DNA of 64,000 bases from Cenococcum geophilum 1.58 (taxonomy: Eukaryota; Ascomycota; Dothideomycetes; Gloniales; Gloniaceae), in assembly GCA_001692895.1 (NCBI GenBank), contig KV748228.1:311344-375343 (forward strand). The letters are read 5' to 3'. A program made the translations under genes and the position numbers. The notes beneath the pieces were generated by a model. It searched no databases, was not told the origin of the DNA, and was given only the letters and a program-made list of their open reading frames with translations. Below, in pieces: positions 46,130 to 59,403 of the stretch (its first letter is position 1; each line of letters starts with the position of its first letter).

Positions 46130-49100
46130 TATTCTTTAATAATCCTTCTTTATTAATATTGCCTAACCTATTCTCCTCTAATACTCCTATACCTTTCCTA
46201 TAGCGTTTTTTAAATTCTTTAGTAGCTCCCAGGTAGTCTTAGTGTAGCCTATCTACTTAACCTTATACTATGTTTCGTTGTTAATGTCCTTATAGCTGAC
46301 GATCTTCAAAACTTGCTATTTATTCTCTTCCTATCCTCTATATATATCTGCTTTGTAAACCGGTGGCTCCACATTCCTATATACTAGCTTTAGCATTATA
46401 ATATATTATATAGGGTAGATTTTTATTTTGGCTAATAGGTTTAATTTAAACGTAACCGGTGAAATTTTTTATATAATTTTAAAAGGTCCTAGTCTGACGT
46501 AGTCCAACTTCTTACTTAGTCGTCGACTCTTGAAATTTTTGTGTAGTAGCTATGCTTTATCTCCCTCCTTAAGATCTAGTCCCTTAGATCTCTTAGTATC
46601 GTAATACTTTTTTATTTTCTGCTGTACTGCCTTAGCTGTTTCCGTAAGGTTTATATAAAGATTTATTAAAGTCTCTATTCTTTACTTAGCTCTACTACTC
46701 GTTTTCTTTACTTAACGTAGCAATAACGATATCTTTGGTTTATACCCGTAATTCGCCTTAAATAGTGACGTACCTATTCCTTCTTGTGGTGTCGCATTAT
46801 ATGCGAACTATATAACTAGTAATAGCGATACCTAATTGTTCTGTACGTGATTAACGTAATGCCTTAGATACTATTCTAGTGTCTAGTTTAATCTTTCTAT
46901 TTAACCGTCTGTCTACGGATAATATGCGGTGGAAGTTGCTACTTAAACTCCTTGCTCCGCTAAGAATACCTCCTAGAATGCTGCTACGAATCTTAAATCT
47001 CTATCCGATATAATTTTGCTTAGTGCTCTATATCTTATAAACACTTCTTTAATATAAATTCTAGCGACATCTTCTACTAAGATTTCCTCCGTATATGCTA
47101 TAAAGTATCCCCACTTTGTAAGCTTGTCTACTATTACTAAGATTACGTTATAATCTTATCCGGTAATAGGATCCCTTAACTTTAGTAACTTAATAATAAA
47201 GTCCTATAATATAACCTCCTATGGTCTCTCTAGTATTTTAATAGGTTATAGCCCTCTATACGGCTTATACCTTATTAGTTTATTTCTTTAACAATCTAGA
47301 TACTCTTTAGTGACTTTCCTAGCTATTCTTTAGATTTTATTAATGATATACTCCTTCTAGAGTCTTAACACTAAGCTTGTGGCTCCGTTGTGTCCTTAAG
47401 TTAGTCCCTTATAGAAGTCCTCCATAAACTATTCTGCTATACTTTTTAGGATATACTTTGCTTCTCGGTTCTTATATATATCTAACTATAGATCTTCTAG
47501 CTATGCTTTTAGAATTTTTTACGCCTAAAAGCTTTCTGGTGTCTTATAGACTTTTTTTAACTTATTCTCTTAAGTTACTGCGATCTTTGGATAATTATAC
47601 CTAATTAATCTATCTATGTCTTTTCGTAGTAAAGCCCCTAATGGCTTATTATTATTCTATAGTTTAGTCTTTCTGCTTAGAGTATCTGCTTATGCGTTCT
47701 CTATACCCTTGGTATACTAAATCTTAAAATGGTATTCCGTAAGTATCTCTGCCTATCTAACCTATCTTTAGTTAAGTTCCTTTATTATTAGGAATCCCGT
47801 TAGGTTCTTATAATCCGTCTTAACTATAAATAGTTTTTCTATACCTTACAAGAACGCTCTTTATTTCTTTAGTGCTATAACTATACCTAGCAACTCCTTG
47901 TTATAGATATTATAGTTTAATTCTAATAGTGTTATCTTCCGACTGTAATATATTACTGGATGCCATCTATTTAGATACTTTTGTATAAAATATGCTTCTA
48001 GTGCGAAGTCTAATGCATCCATTTCTATAACTGTTTCTAGTCCTAGTTAATAAATCTTAAGAACTAGCTCCTAGGTAAACAACTCTTTAACTTTTTTAAA
48101 GAGTTCTCGCTGTTCCTCTTCCTATACCTATGGTTCTTCTTTTTTCGTTAATCGCGTAAATAGTTTAATATCCTTTAACTATTGCGCTATAAACCTTCTA
48201 TAGTAATTGCAAAACCCTAAAAACAATCTTAGTTGCGTAATATTCTCTGGTTCTTATTAATTTACTATAGCCTTAATCTTCTTTAAATCTATACTAAGTT
48301 GGCCTGGTTTAATAATAAATTTAACAAAATCGGTCTTCCTTATAAAGAATTCGCATTTCTTAATTGCTACTAGCATCTGTTCTTCTTATAGTCTCTTTAA
48401 GACCTATTTAACGTATTCCCCGTATTCTTCCTTAGTTATTAAGTAGATTATAATGTTATTAAAGTATACCATAACAAATTCATTTAAATATTCTCTTAAT
48501 ATATTGTTAATACGTTTCTAAAATATTGCTGGTGCGTTTGTAAGCCTAAATTGCATAACTAATGGTTTATATAGTCCTTCCTTTAACCTAAAGGCTACCT
48601 TTCATTCGTCGCCTTCCTTAATCCTAATCTAGTGGTATGCCTATCTTAAATCTATCTTCGTAAAGATTTACGCGTTACCTATCCTGTCTTAGATTTTGCT
48701 AATTAAGGGTAAAGGATACCTATCCTTTCTGGTAATGCTGTTTAACTATCTATAGTTAATACATAGCCTTAGTTTGCTATTCTTTTTTGGTACAAACAGT
48801 ACTGGATAACCCGCTAATAACTGCGATGGTTTGATATATCCCTTTTATAAGTTTTCTTAGATAAACTCTTTTAATACTCTACCTTCTTCTTTAGTAAGCT
48901 TATAGATTAGAAAGAACTTTAGACTTACTCCTAGTTCCAATTCTATCTTATAGTCCCATACTGCATACTCTGACAGCTTTTTACTCTTAGGTGACTATAG
49001 TTTCTTACCATACTTATAGTATCTCTTTGGTATATAGCTTAGCCCTTTTTCTGTTTCTTTATAGGTCGCTCCTACTTAGTACTATACCATCTTAGCTTAT

Positions 49101-52100
49101 TGTTATATCTTGCGGCGTTAAGTATCTCTAATATTGATCTAACCTATAACCCAATTAATCTTTAGATTATATTTCTGTAACTAAGGCATTCCTAATACTG
49201 CCTTATTATTCCCTAATGGTAATATATTAAAAGACATCTTAATCTATCTTCCTTTAATGGTTAGCTAAATAGGTCCTATTTTAAGATTGATAATGCCTCC
49301 TCTATAGGCTATCGGATCTCCTAAAATTGTTACTAATAGATAAGGACGTTCCTTCTATCTATGTGGTAATCCTATTCTTTTAACTACTACTGGCGAGATG
49401 TGGTTTCTTATTGCTCCACTATCTATTAATGCCTCAAACTATTAATCTTGCCATTTAACTTGTAAATTTAGGTGTCGTTCTTAAATTCCTTTAAGGGTCT
49501 AAGGCTCTACTACTGGCTCCCTCTAGTCCTATAGGCCTCTACTTTTCCCAACTGCTGGCTACTAGATCCTGTTTATACTTAGTCTAACTTAGGCCAATAC
49601 TTAGTTCGTTTTTTGTCTTTAATATACTATAGACAGGTGTTCTCTAGATATTCCTACTATTATCATCTATCTAGGCATTCTTCCGTAAGGAATCTTCCTA
49701 GTTAAAGTATTAAGTCCCCTTATTCTTAAACTTCTACTAAGTGCTAACTATACATATACTTAACATTTTAATACTTTGCCTCGTCCGTCATCTAATATAT
49801 CCTTATTAGATACTTTTAATTTTTGTCTTTTAGTGCTCTATATATATTACACGCATCATCCACATATGCTATCTATGATAATGTGTAGTATACTTGGTGT
49901 CTTAGGTTAACTTTTAGTTTGTCTTTATTCTAAAGTTTAAACCTTTCTTATATTGATCTAAGCGTTGCGACTTTGTTTACGGGTACTAAGATTCGCCTTT
50001 CACTTCTCTAGTTCTCTAATTACTCCTTTAGATCTTTTAATATTATAATTAAGGCCCCTTTAATGTAAGTTATAGTCTTTTCTATAATTAGGTGGTCTTA
50101 GATAACTTTTTTATCCAACCACATATAGAAATCTTCCCACTCATTATTGTGTCGTTGTCTATACCACTTTTAATACAGCTGCTTAAGTGTATACGGCTCG
50201 TCCGTAAGGAAATATCTCTTTATTGTTATATTATAATAGCCTTTAGTATATCGTTCTTTAAACCTAGTAAAGATCCCTAAATCCTCTTCTTATTCCAGTT
50301 TAGTAAGCTACTTAGCTCTTAGTATGCCTATTCTTAGCCTATTAGTAATTCTTTATACGGGTACTCTGTCCCTTATACGTCCTAACGTACTAGATCTTTT
50401 ATCTAATTTCTATTCTTACTATAAGGTAATTCTCGCTCTAAACTCCTCTATAGTTTCTTTCTTTTCGCGTCTTACAAGTAAATCCTTAAAGTCTTCTTAC
50501 TTTTTAATCTTAGTATTAAATTCTCGATCTTTAGTCTAAACATCTTATTTAGCTAGTAAGTCCTCTAGGTCCATATATCTATCTCCTAGTCTAACTACTG
50601 TTTATATTATAGATTCCCTAATCTATAAAGAAGCCCCTTACCTCTTATTTATGGGTGTCCTAATTTATACTCCAAATTCTTAATCCCTTAGATTCTTTAA
50701 TTCTAAGCTTGCTTCTAACTTAAGCTTAGCTCCAGCCTTAGTCTAACTAGGCTTTACTAGTGTCCTTGTCTCGTCTTAAGAGTCCTAAATCTCACTTATC
50801 TCATCTTAAGAGTCTTATACCGTTAGGAATTCTTGTCCTAAGCTTATTCGGATATTCTTAAACTAAGCTGCTGCTCTACTCTATCGGTTATTATCCGTTA
50901 TAGGTCTCTAAGCATGCCTTATCTCGTCTTAAGAATCTTAGTCATCTCTTATCTCATCTTAAGAATCTTAAGCCTTTGGCCTTTTGCCTTTATTAAGTAA
51001 TAAGCTAGCACTAGCAGTTGTCTGCTTGCTTAATTATCTCTAGATATTACTCCTTCCGTTTTATAAAGCAATAGATACCGTATCTAATAGTATTATAATA
51101 CCCATTACTAAACCTTGCTTTATAGCGGTCTTAGTCTCTGCTTCTATTACGTTATTAAGGTTTAGATACCCCTAATTAATTCCTTTACTGTCCTCGTTGC
51201 TGTTAATTAATAAGTACTCCGACTCCATTATTATTATTACTAATCTTTATCCGTATATTACTATAATATCTCGATCTAGCTTATAGAGTCGATCTTATTC
51301 TTTGTCTAACTCTATAGTTCCTTTAAGTTCTCTTAACTCTAGCTCTTATAGCCAATAGCTTATACCGTATTTAGCATCTTTATAAATTTAGCATGCGTTA
51401 TTATAATAAAACGCAAAACTTCTAATTAAATATTCTTTTATTCCTCGTAGTACACTATTATCCCTCTATACGTATATATTACGTACTACTAGTCTTATTC
51501 CCTTTATTATATAGTAACTCTAACCATCTTTATAATCCCTTACAAAGTAACCCTATTTTCTATAATTTATATAAGCTCCGTTTCTAAACCTTTAACTTTA
51601 TTATAGAGTCCGCCTAAACGTCTTTTACTATTAAGATCCCTAGTTTAGCCTCTACTCCTTAGTCCTGTAATTACTAGATCCTTAACCTTTAGGTTTTTAT
51701 AATTTCTTACTCCATCTCTTATAGGCTTCTTTAGTACCACTTAGGTCTATTAGCTCTGCGCCATACCATAATTTCTAATTTAGCTTTAGTCGTTACGTGC
51801 TCTACGTCTTATACGACTATAGAACTCTGTCCTAGCCCTTCTTAGCCTGTTCCCTTTAAAAGATCCTATTGTCGATCTTAATCACTTAATCTATTAATTC
51901 CCTTAGGGTGTCCGCATCTTCTATCAGAATAATTATATCCTAGACTTTAGCCTTAAGTCCTTATTTATACTATGCTATAAGCGCCTTATTGTTTTATTTA
52001 ACCTATATTGCAAGTGTTTAAAACTATATCGTATACTTAATTGCTAAAGTTCGCTGTGTTAGGTCCTAAAGCTTCCTTTTTACTATAGTTATTACTTCCG

Positions 52101-52266
52101 GGTCCCCAAATATCTATATTAATTATTCTACAAATCCTACCTAGCTAGAAAACACAAATTATACCTCTTAATTTGTAGTGGTCATTTCATTAGTCTATAT
52201 TTCTGTTAAGTAGGGTTTAAACTATTCAAGTGCCCAACCCGTTAGGAATAGTCTTACGTAAGCTAT
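46130..52266 (-). pseudogene. Gypsy-B gag-pol-chromodomain relic
   Basis: Minus strand: Retrotrans_gag segment about 52.27-52.1 kb (FLTGWALE, FKPYLTEI); gag tail and zinc-knuckle area to about 49.6 kb, poorly readable; aspartic protease about 49.45-49.2 kb; reverse transcriptase about 48.85-48.3 kb with the catalytic motif decayed to YFNN; RNase H about 48.05-47.7 kb; integrase about 47.4-46.6 kb; chromodomain about 46.33-46.2 kb (KIVSYKDINNET.YKVK.IGY). The gag N-terminus continues at 58616-58972. Confidence 0.83.
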
Positions 52267-52458
52267 TGTCACGGAACAGGGCAGTGGCTACAAGACGTAT
52301 ATATTCGAGGAGTCTACAAGACGTTGCGCGATCGATCGTAAGGGTCGAGGGCGTAAGGAGGTAATATACCTACGCGTAGCTGACATAAGCTGTACGCGAG
52401 GTGTACGCAAGAGCACGGGGCTCTCCTATAGAGGCCCCTGCGGTGGGGTTCTATAACA
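52267..52458 (-). repeat. Gypsy-C LTR (left copy)
   Basis: Plus strand TGTCACGGAACA to TTCTATAACA; 192 bp. Confidence 0.9.
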
Positions 52459-52819
52459 CTACCCCCCCTCCTATAGAGGCGGAGCTCCGGCGACGCTGTG
52501 GTTACTATATATATATAAAAGGGATACTTAGGGTATAGAAAAGAAGAAAGGGGGATATCGCTAAAGGCTTAAAACAACGTTATATAATAAGGCTTGGCAT
52601 CTAAGAATCCGACCAATTAGATAACTTTAACCGCCGGTTAAAGTTCCTAGACATCTTAACGATATTCCGGTTATATAATTACACTTTACCGCAATCTAAC
52701 GGCAATCTAACGGCAATTTGCCCCTACGTAGCAATGTATAACGGTTTAACTCTATAAGGGCTCCCATAGAGAATTAGGTATAAAATCTCTGCTTAAACCC
52801 GGTTTCTATAGGTTCGCGT

Positions 52820-55800
52820 AGTAAAAGTCACTAATTAGATCCTTTACATTTTTAAAGTCTTCCTATAGTTGCTATTCTGGCTAATCTATATCGAATCCTG
52901 TGTATATAGCTCTATAGTAGAGCCGTTATCCTCTGCCTTTGCCAAAGTATTTAGAGTTAATAATTCGTTTAACGGTCTACTCCTTATAGTTCTTGTCTTT
53001 GTTCTTATCTCGGATTAGTACTAGTGGGGGTTTAGGCTATATCTACCCCAGTAAGGGGTTAGGCTGGTAAAGGTGTAGTAGCTATAGGTGAAATATAGGC
53101 TATATCCCACGGGTGGCTAGGGCAGGCGGGAGCTCTAGCTCGTATACGGCTCCTCTATTAATGACTCGTTTAATTAGGTAGGGGCTAAGGTTCTTATAAT
53201 CAAGTAACTTCATAGGCCTCTATATAGAGATATTACGTACATCTAGCTATACCTAGTCGCCAACACGCATCTCCGGTGGTGGCGTTCTATAATGGTCAGC
53301 AAAGTAGGCCTACTTTACTTAAGCCTAGGCCATTTCTCCCTTGCAGTAATTAAGTAGATTTTTTATATAGTCTATATACTGGTCGGCAAGTAGCATCTTA
53401 AGGCGTTTTCCATATAGCAGTTTCTTATTAATAGGTTCTAGTGGTTCTATACCAGATCGGGGGTAATATCCCTTATTCGCGAAGAACAGGGTAAGTCCTA
53501 TAGTAGTTAAGACGTAGTTATTCGCTGTGAATTTACCTAGTAGAAGGTAATCTACCCAGTCATCTTAACTATAGGCAACTACCTGTCGTAGGTACGCTTT
53601 TATACTAGTATTAGCGTTTTCCGGTTGCCTAGTAGTTTCGTAGTAGAAGGATATAGATATCTTAACGGAGATGCCAAGGCGTTAGTAGATTCGTCTCTAT
53701 ATATCAGAGCCAAACTATATACCTCAGTCGGACGTAATTAAGTTAGGTAACCCATATAATTAGTAAATTTCGCGGAGAAAGGTGTTAGTAACATCGCTAA
53801 CAGCTACGCCTTCAGTTAGGACGTAGTGGCGCTCTTTTATAAGTTAGCATATTATTATAAGGATGTTCTTATAGGTACGGCTATATCACTTACAGGGTAG
53901 TAGGTTAACAACGAAATCTATGGCGATATCTGCCTATTGTCGTATAGGTACTAGTAGAGGGTGCAATAGTCCTTAGTACTTTATATTAAAGGCCTTAGCG
54001 CGCTTATAACTATAGCAGGCGCTTATAAAGCGTTTAACTAAGTCTATTATTTTAGGCCAGAAGTAGTATCGGCTAAAAAGCTTATAGGTTCCTCCTCTAC
54101 CTAGGTAGCCGCTTAATCAGAGGTCGTGGGCCATTTAGATTAGTTGCCGTTGTAGATTTTCTAAGTTAGGGATAAATAAATAGCCTCTATAATAGAGCCT
54201 ATTCTCTTTTACTTCTAAGGCTGCTATATTAATCTAGCCTAAGCTTTAGAGTTTAGTCAGCAGCGTACAGGCGCTAGCGGTCTTTGCGGTAATAAGTTAA
54301 TACAGTAATAGGTTAATAGAGGTGTTATATGCCGTGGTAATAAGCTTATTAATTTTAGGAGGTAATTTTAGTTCTATAGTATGGAGCTAAGGTATAGTTA
54401 GCTCTATTATAGGTAGTATACCTAGGGCCAAATTCTATGCTTTTAGGATTGTTTGTTGTTGGAACTAGTTATAGGGGTCATCTTTAGACTAAGGAAGGTC
54501 TTATAAGCGGCGTGTTAGGCTATTAGGCTTAGTACCTTATACTTTTGGCCTATATACAATTTTAAAGTTAAAACTAAAGAGGAACTCGTTCTAGCGTACT
54601 TAGCGTTAGTTTAGCTGTTTTATAGTTATAAAGTACTTAAGGTTATAATAATCCGTAAGAACTTTAGTTAGCTAGTTAGGTTCTACTAAGGAAAGTTCCG
54701 ATTAGAATTCCTTAAACGCTTATATAATCGCAAGAAGTTCCTTATTATAGATCTTATAGTTATATTCTTATAGTATAAGCTTAGACGAATAGAATGTAAC
54801 TAGGTAGAGAAGACCGTCATCACCTATCTAAAAAAGGATGTCTGCGTTGACGTAGTCTAAGGAGTCAGTCTTAAGATAGAGTTATCGTCCTAGTATAAAG
54901 TAAGCTAGGATAGGTGCTTTAGTAAAAGTATCTTTAAGGTCTTAGAACGCCTTCTCGCATTTAGGCGTCTAGATAAAACGTAGATATATTTTTCTTCCTT
55001 TTGCGAAAAGGCCCTTCATTCGCATTATTGCTGTAAGTAGTGCTATAACACCTAAGAAGTTATATATGAATTTTTAATAGAAGTTGGCGAAACTAAGAAA
55101 AGCTTATACGTCTTTAATGCAATTAGGGGTTTACTATTCAGTAATTATACGTACCTTCTCAGAGTCTATACGGACACCCTTAGTAGTGACAATTAGTCTA
55201 AGGTATTTTACTTCTATAACTAAGAATTCGCACTTCTTTAAATCAATATAAAGTCCTGCGTCCCTAAGGCGCTGTAGGACCTTTTAAACGTGCTCGGTAT
55301 GCTTAAAAGGGTTATCGCTATAAATAAGTATATTGTCCAGGTACGCAGAGCAGAAGTCGTTAAGGTAGTCCTATAAGGCGTTATTAATATAGCTTTAAAA
55401 GCTGCTTGGGCCGTTATATACGCTAAAGGGCATAATAGTATATTTAAATTGGCTAAAGCGCGATATAAATGCGGTTTTCTATTCGTCACCTTTTTATATT
55501 TAAAGGCGGTTAAAGGCGGCAATAATATTGAGCTTGGTATAGATTTTAGCTTAACTAAGCCGCTTAAGAGTCTTACGTATAAGCGGTACAGGGTATCAAT
55601 TCTTGATTATAATAGCGTTAAGTCCTCTATAGTTAACGCAGAATCAAATACCTCCTTTTAGCTTCTTAGTAAGGAGGATAGGGGCAGCTACTAGGGACAT
55701 GCTAGGGCGAATAAACCCTTTATTAAGGTGTTTGTTGATATACTTTTTAATAACTAAAAGTTTATCTTTTAATATTAGGTAAGGTCTCTTATAGGGTGGC

Positions 55801-58350
55801 GTTTTTCCTTATTTAATATTAATGGTATAGTTATTAGGTTAATATAGGGGGAGTATATCTACGCTCTTTTATAAGCACACGTTAATAAAGTTATAGTACC
55901 TCTCAGGGAGGAGCTTACGGAGTTCCTCGTTGGTAAGTCCTTTTTTAAACTTTATAAACTTTTTAAAGTCTAAAGGTAAAAGTCCATAGAGTTTTACGGG
56001 GGCATTGTTTTCTAGGAGGTTAACTATATCTATTCTATTACTATAGAGGACGTAGTCCTATTCTTTATTAAGCTTATATAGTCGTAATTAGGAGGCTACA
56101 GTAACGGTTTAGCCTTTCCTACGTGCTATACGGTAGAAGGCCGCGGCACTTACGTAGTAGCAGTTAGTTATAGGTAGGGTAATAAGGGGTTCCTTAAGTT
56201 GGTATCCTGGGGAGTAGATAGAGGNAGCTAGGCCATATCCTANGCANGTCTCTCTANAGTATTTAGAGTTAAAGGTTACTTCTCTCTTTTTCCAGTTAAT
56301 GGCGGGGTTGTATTATTTAAGCTAGTTTATTCTAAGGATAATAAGGTAGTTAGCAAGTAGTATAATATAGGCCCAAAGTTCTTCCTAGTGCCTATTTATA
56401 TCTAGGTAGAGTTATGCCATATAGGTAATCTTCTGTGCGGTATAACTACTATTGGTAAGTTATAGGGCGCGGGCTTTAATAAGGGGTAAGGTAGGTAGGT
56501 TATAAGTATACACAAATTAGGTATCTATAAATTTATTAGTAGCTCCGCAATTAATTATAGAACGGCTTTTATATTATTTTTTGGCAGTAGTTCCTATTAC
56601 GGGTAAAACTATCTATTTCCGTCTATTTATCTTTACTAAGTTATCTATTAAGCAGGCCGATATATAGATCCTCTTATTATTAAAGCGTCCCAACCTGCGA
56701 CTTAGGGCTGGGACTTGGCGTTTTCCGTTTCCGTATCCAACTCTACCACTATTGCTGCGTCTTTGTCTTGTACGGTAGTGGTATATAGCGACATATTTAG
56801 TGTTTGAGGTACTAGGTTAGGTATTAGGCGGCGGCTACTAAACCTAGCCATTAGGCAGTTTGGGCTATAGCTATAACAGCCTTCTTAACAACATCTATAG
56901 CAACGCTTTAGCTTTTAGAGTAGCTCGCGTTCTCTATCTAGTAGCTTTTACGGGAAGGTTAGTATAGAAAGGTTAATATTAGGACTAGTAGTGTTACTTA
57001 GGGTAGTAGGCGTCAGTGGTTTAGTAGGTCCGAAGGGCTTCTATAAGGAGGTCTTTAGGTAAAGGTTTACAGTAGCAATCTAATTTAGTCGTCGTTTAAT
57101 CTTCTATATGGCTGCTACTATATTATAAACATTATTGTAGTTATAGCTAGCGGCTGCGTAACTAAGGCAATAAGTGACTTTTTTAAGGAGATCTTTCTGG
57201 TCTTTAGTATCGTCTTAGGTAAGGGCTCCGGTATATTCTTGGAATTTAATATAAAACTCGTTAAATAATTCAGTAGGGCTTATCTTTAAAGCACATAGTT
57301 TAGCTCGGTTGGTGGCCAGTAGGTTATAGTCGCGGTATATTAGATTAAGATCGTTAAGGACTTCTTAGTGGGACTGCTACTTCTAGGGGCTATTGGTCTC
57401 CTATTAGGCAAAGAGTCTGTTAAACAGTATACCCTTTATTCACCCGATGATGTAGCTAATCTTAGTGTCTTCCGTAGGAAAAAGGCAGGCGCTCTAAGTT
57501 AGTTTCTTGCGGATTTACATCTTCCAGTGGCTATATTCTTTACGGTCTCCCTAGAAAACTAGGGGATTAGGGTAACGTGTATTAAACCCTACGGTAGCAG
57601 CTTAGGTTCGGTCGTTATAGCTTTTATTATCGCTTTAGTAGGGGTTTCTATTAGGTGAAGCTGCTTAGCGCTAACCCTCTATCGAGCGTTAAGTAGGTGA
57701 AGTTGCTGGGGGTATAGAGACTTAAGTGGCGTTATATGCAGTAGAGAGGTATCTAGCGTTATTATAAATGTACTCGTTAAGCTAAGATTATAGGTATTTA
57801 ATTATACCTTCTCTTTTAGTGACTATAGCAATAAGTGCAATCTCAGCCTTCTTTAACTATTAGATGTCGCGTTTAGACACGCGGAGGTCGTCTTTAGTTT
57901 CTTAACGCATATTATCAGCGAGCGCCTCACGAGCTTATAGGTCTTAGATGATATCGCGATCTTAGGCAGCACGCATCTCAGCTCGTATAAGCTTTAGGTA
58001 GTAGTTCTGTAGAAGGCAATAGTATTTATTGGGTTCTCGTGCTACCATTTTTATAAACATCTCGGCGTCTTATATTTCGATTTTAATAGGTAGTAGCCCT
58101 TCCGCTTACTTGTCTGTAGTTATATAGTCAATAAAAGATAAGATATTATTAGTGTCCCTCTCCTTAGGGGTTAAGGCTAGGGCTAATAAATCGAATTCTC
58201 CTAGGATTAATTAGCGTCGTAGGTTAAGTATAGGTATTAGATTGTTCTTTAGGTTTAATATAGTAGCTAGTAAGGAATATCGTCTTACTGTTATAGGTTC
58301 CTTGGAAGTATAAAGTGAGGTAACTTGTAGGCACGCTACTTCTGGCAGCG
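52820..58350 (-). pseudogene. Gypsy-C gag-pol-chromodomain relic
   Basis: Minus strand: gag about 57.6-56.9 kb (NLAANRAKLCALKISPTELF) with a degenerate zinc knuckle near 56.88 kb (CYRCC...C); protease about 56.7-56.2 kb; reverse transcriptase about 55.72-55.2 kb with YLDN in place of YLDD; RNase H about 54.85-54.5 kb; integrase about 54.2-53.3 kb; chromodomain about 52.99-52.83 kb (VKRIINSKYFGKGRG, LYYRAIYTGFD). Stops throughout; Ns near 56225-56260. Confidence 0.85.
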
Positions 58351-58418
58351 CCTGTAGTATTACAAAGACGTAGAATTGGTTATAGGCTGGGTGTCGGTGG
58401 TAAAAAGGCGCAACGTAA

Positions 58419-58610
58419 TGTCACGGGACGGGGCAGTGGCTACAAGACGTATATATTCGAGGAGTCTACAAGACATTACGCGATCGATCGTAAGGGTCGA
58501 GGGCGTAAGGAGGTAATATACCTACGCGTAGCTGACATAAGCTGTACGCGAGGTATACGCGAGAGCACGGGGCTCTCCTATGGAGGCCCCTGCGGTGGGG
58601 TTCCGTGACA
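58419..58610 (-). repeat. Gypsy-C LTR (right copy, element 5' end)
   Basis: Plus strand TGTCACGGGACG to TTCCGTGACA; 192 bp. The terminal inverted TGTCACGG/CCGTGACA is intact here. Confidence 0.9.
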
Positions 58611-58615
58611 GCTAT

Positions 58616-58972
58616 CTAGTCTATTATTATAGCTAACTTGGCCCCTTCTTACATAACTTTAAAATGCATTTACGTTAGAAATCCTTTAAGCTTTAATCTC
58701 TCTCCTAAAAATCGTTTAATTAATAATAACTTAACCTTTACTACTCCGATTCTATTAAGTCTATTCTTAAATACTATATTGTTTTCTATTAATCAATCCA
58801 CTATTTCTTATAATTGTCCTACCGTCATAAGTTATTGCGAGTTAGTATCCGCCATACTAGTGTCACCCCCTGACCTTAAAGTAGTTGCCGCCGTTAATAG
58901 CGTCGTAGTAGCTGCTTTTGGTAGCATATTATTTAACTTTCTATATTTAATACTATAACTAGGTAGTAATTG
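58616..58972 (-). pseudogene. Gypsy-B gag N-terminal relic
   Basis: Continuation of the Gypsy-B gag beyond the Gypsy-C insertion, between it and the right LTR. The long open frame on the plus strand at 58638-58958 is its antisense shadow. Confidence 0.55.
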
Positions 58973-59398
58973 TGTAACGGAACCTTATAGTAGGAACTAC
59001 GATGGGTTCTATTAATGGGCTAGGTGTATAGAAAATATAAAGACAGTAGTTAACAACGTAATAATAACTAGTGGAGTGGTTGCCTAATAGATTAANNCTA
59101 ATTATATTCTAAGAATTACTACAAAGAAGGAACTATCTAGGTAGGGACTAAGGGTCCTTAAATACACAACCGTACTCCTATAAAATCCTTCTTATACGTA
59201 ATATACGTCTTATATATAAGGTACGTAAGTTCTTCTCGTTCCTCTCGTTTAATACATAGCATATTATATAACCTCGGTTACTATTCCTTATTATATAGTT
59301 CTACTGGTTCCATCCTAAACCGTGCTTATATTAACCAACTAGCTTCTTTTAACTCTTCTCTAAGTAGTCGTAATATCGTACTTAAAGCGTCCATAATA
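58973..59398 (-). repeat. Gypsy-B LTR (right copy, element 5' end)
   Basis: Starts TGTAACGGAACC, ends TCCATAATA; 426 bp. Confidence 0.87.
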
Positions 59399-59403
59399 AT
59401 ACG

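Larger units (their letters stand above)
52267..58610 (-). mobile_element. Gypsy-C chromovirus-type LTR retrotransposon nested in Gypsy-B (6344 bp)
   Basis: 192-bp LTRs at 52267-52458 and 58419-58610; perfect duplication GCTAT (52262-52266, 58611-58615). It interrupts the Gypsy-B gag. The LTRs are GC-richer than everything around them and differ at about 10 of 192 sites, all transitions. Confidence 0.92.
45018..59398 (-). mobile_element. Gypsy-B chromovirus-type LTR retrotransposon, with Gypsy-C nested inside
   Basis: 426-bp LTRs at 45018-45443 and 58973-59398; duplication ATACG (45013-45017, 59399-59403). Without Gypsy-C the element is about 8.0 kb. Confidence 0.9.

Noticed and set aside
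58638..58958. 106-codon plus-strand frame between Gypsy-C and the Gypsy-B LTR
   Set aside because: Antisense to the Gypsy-B gag relic; no independent support.
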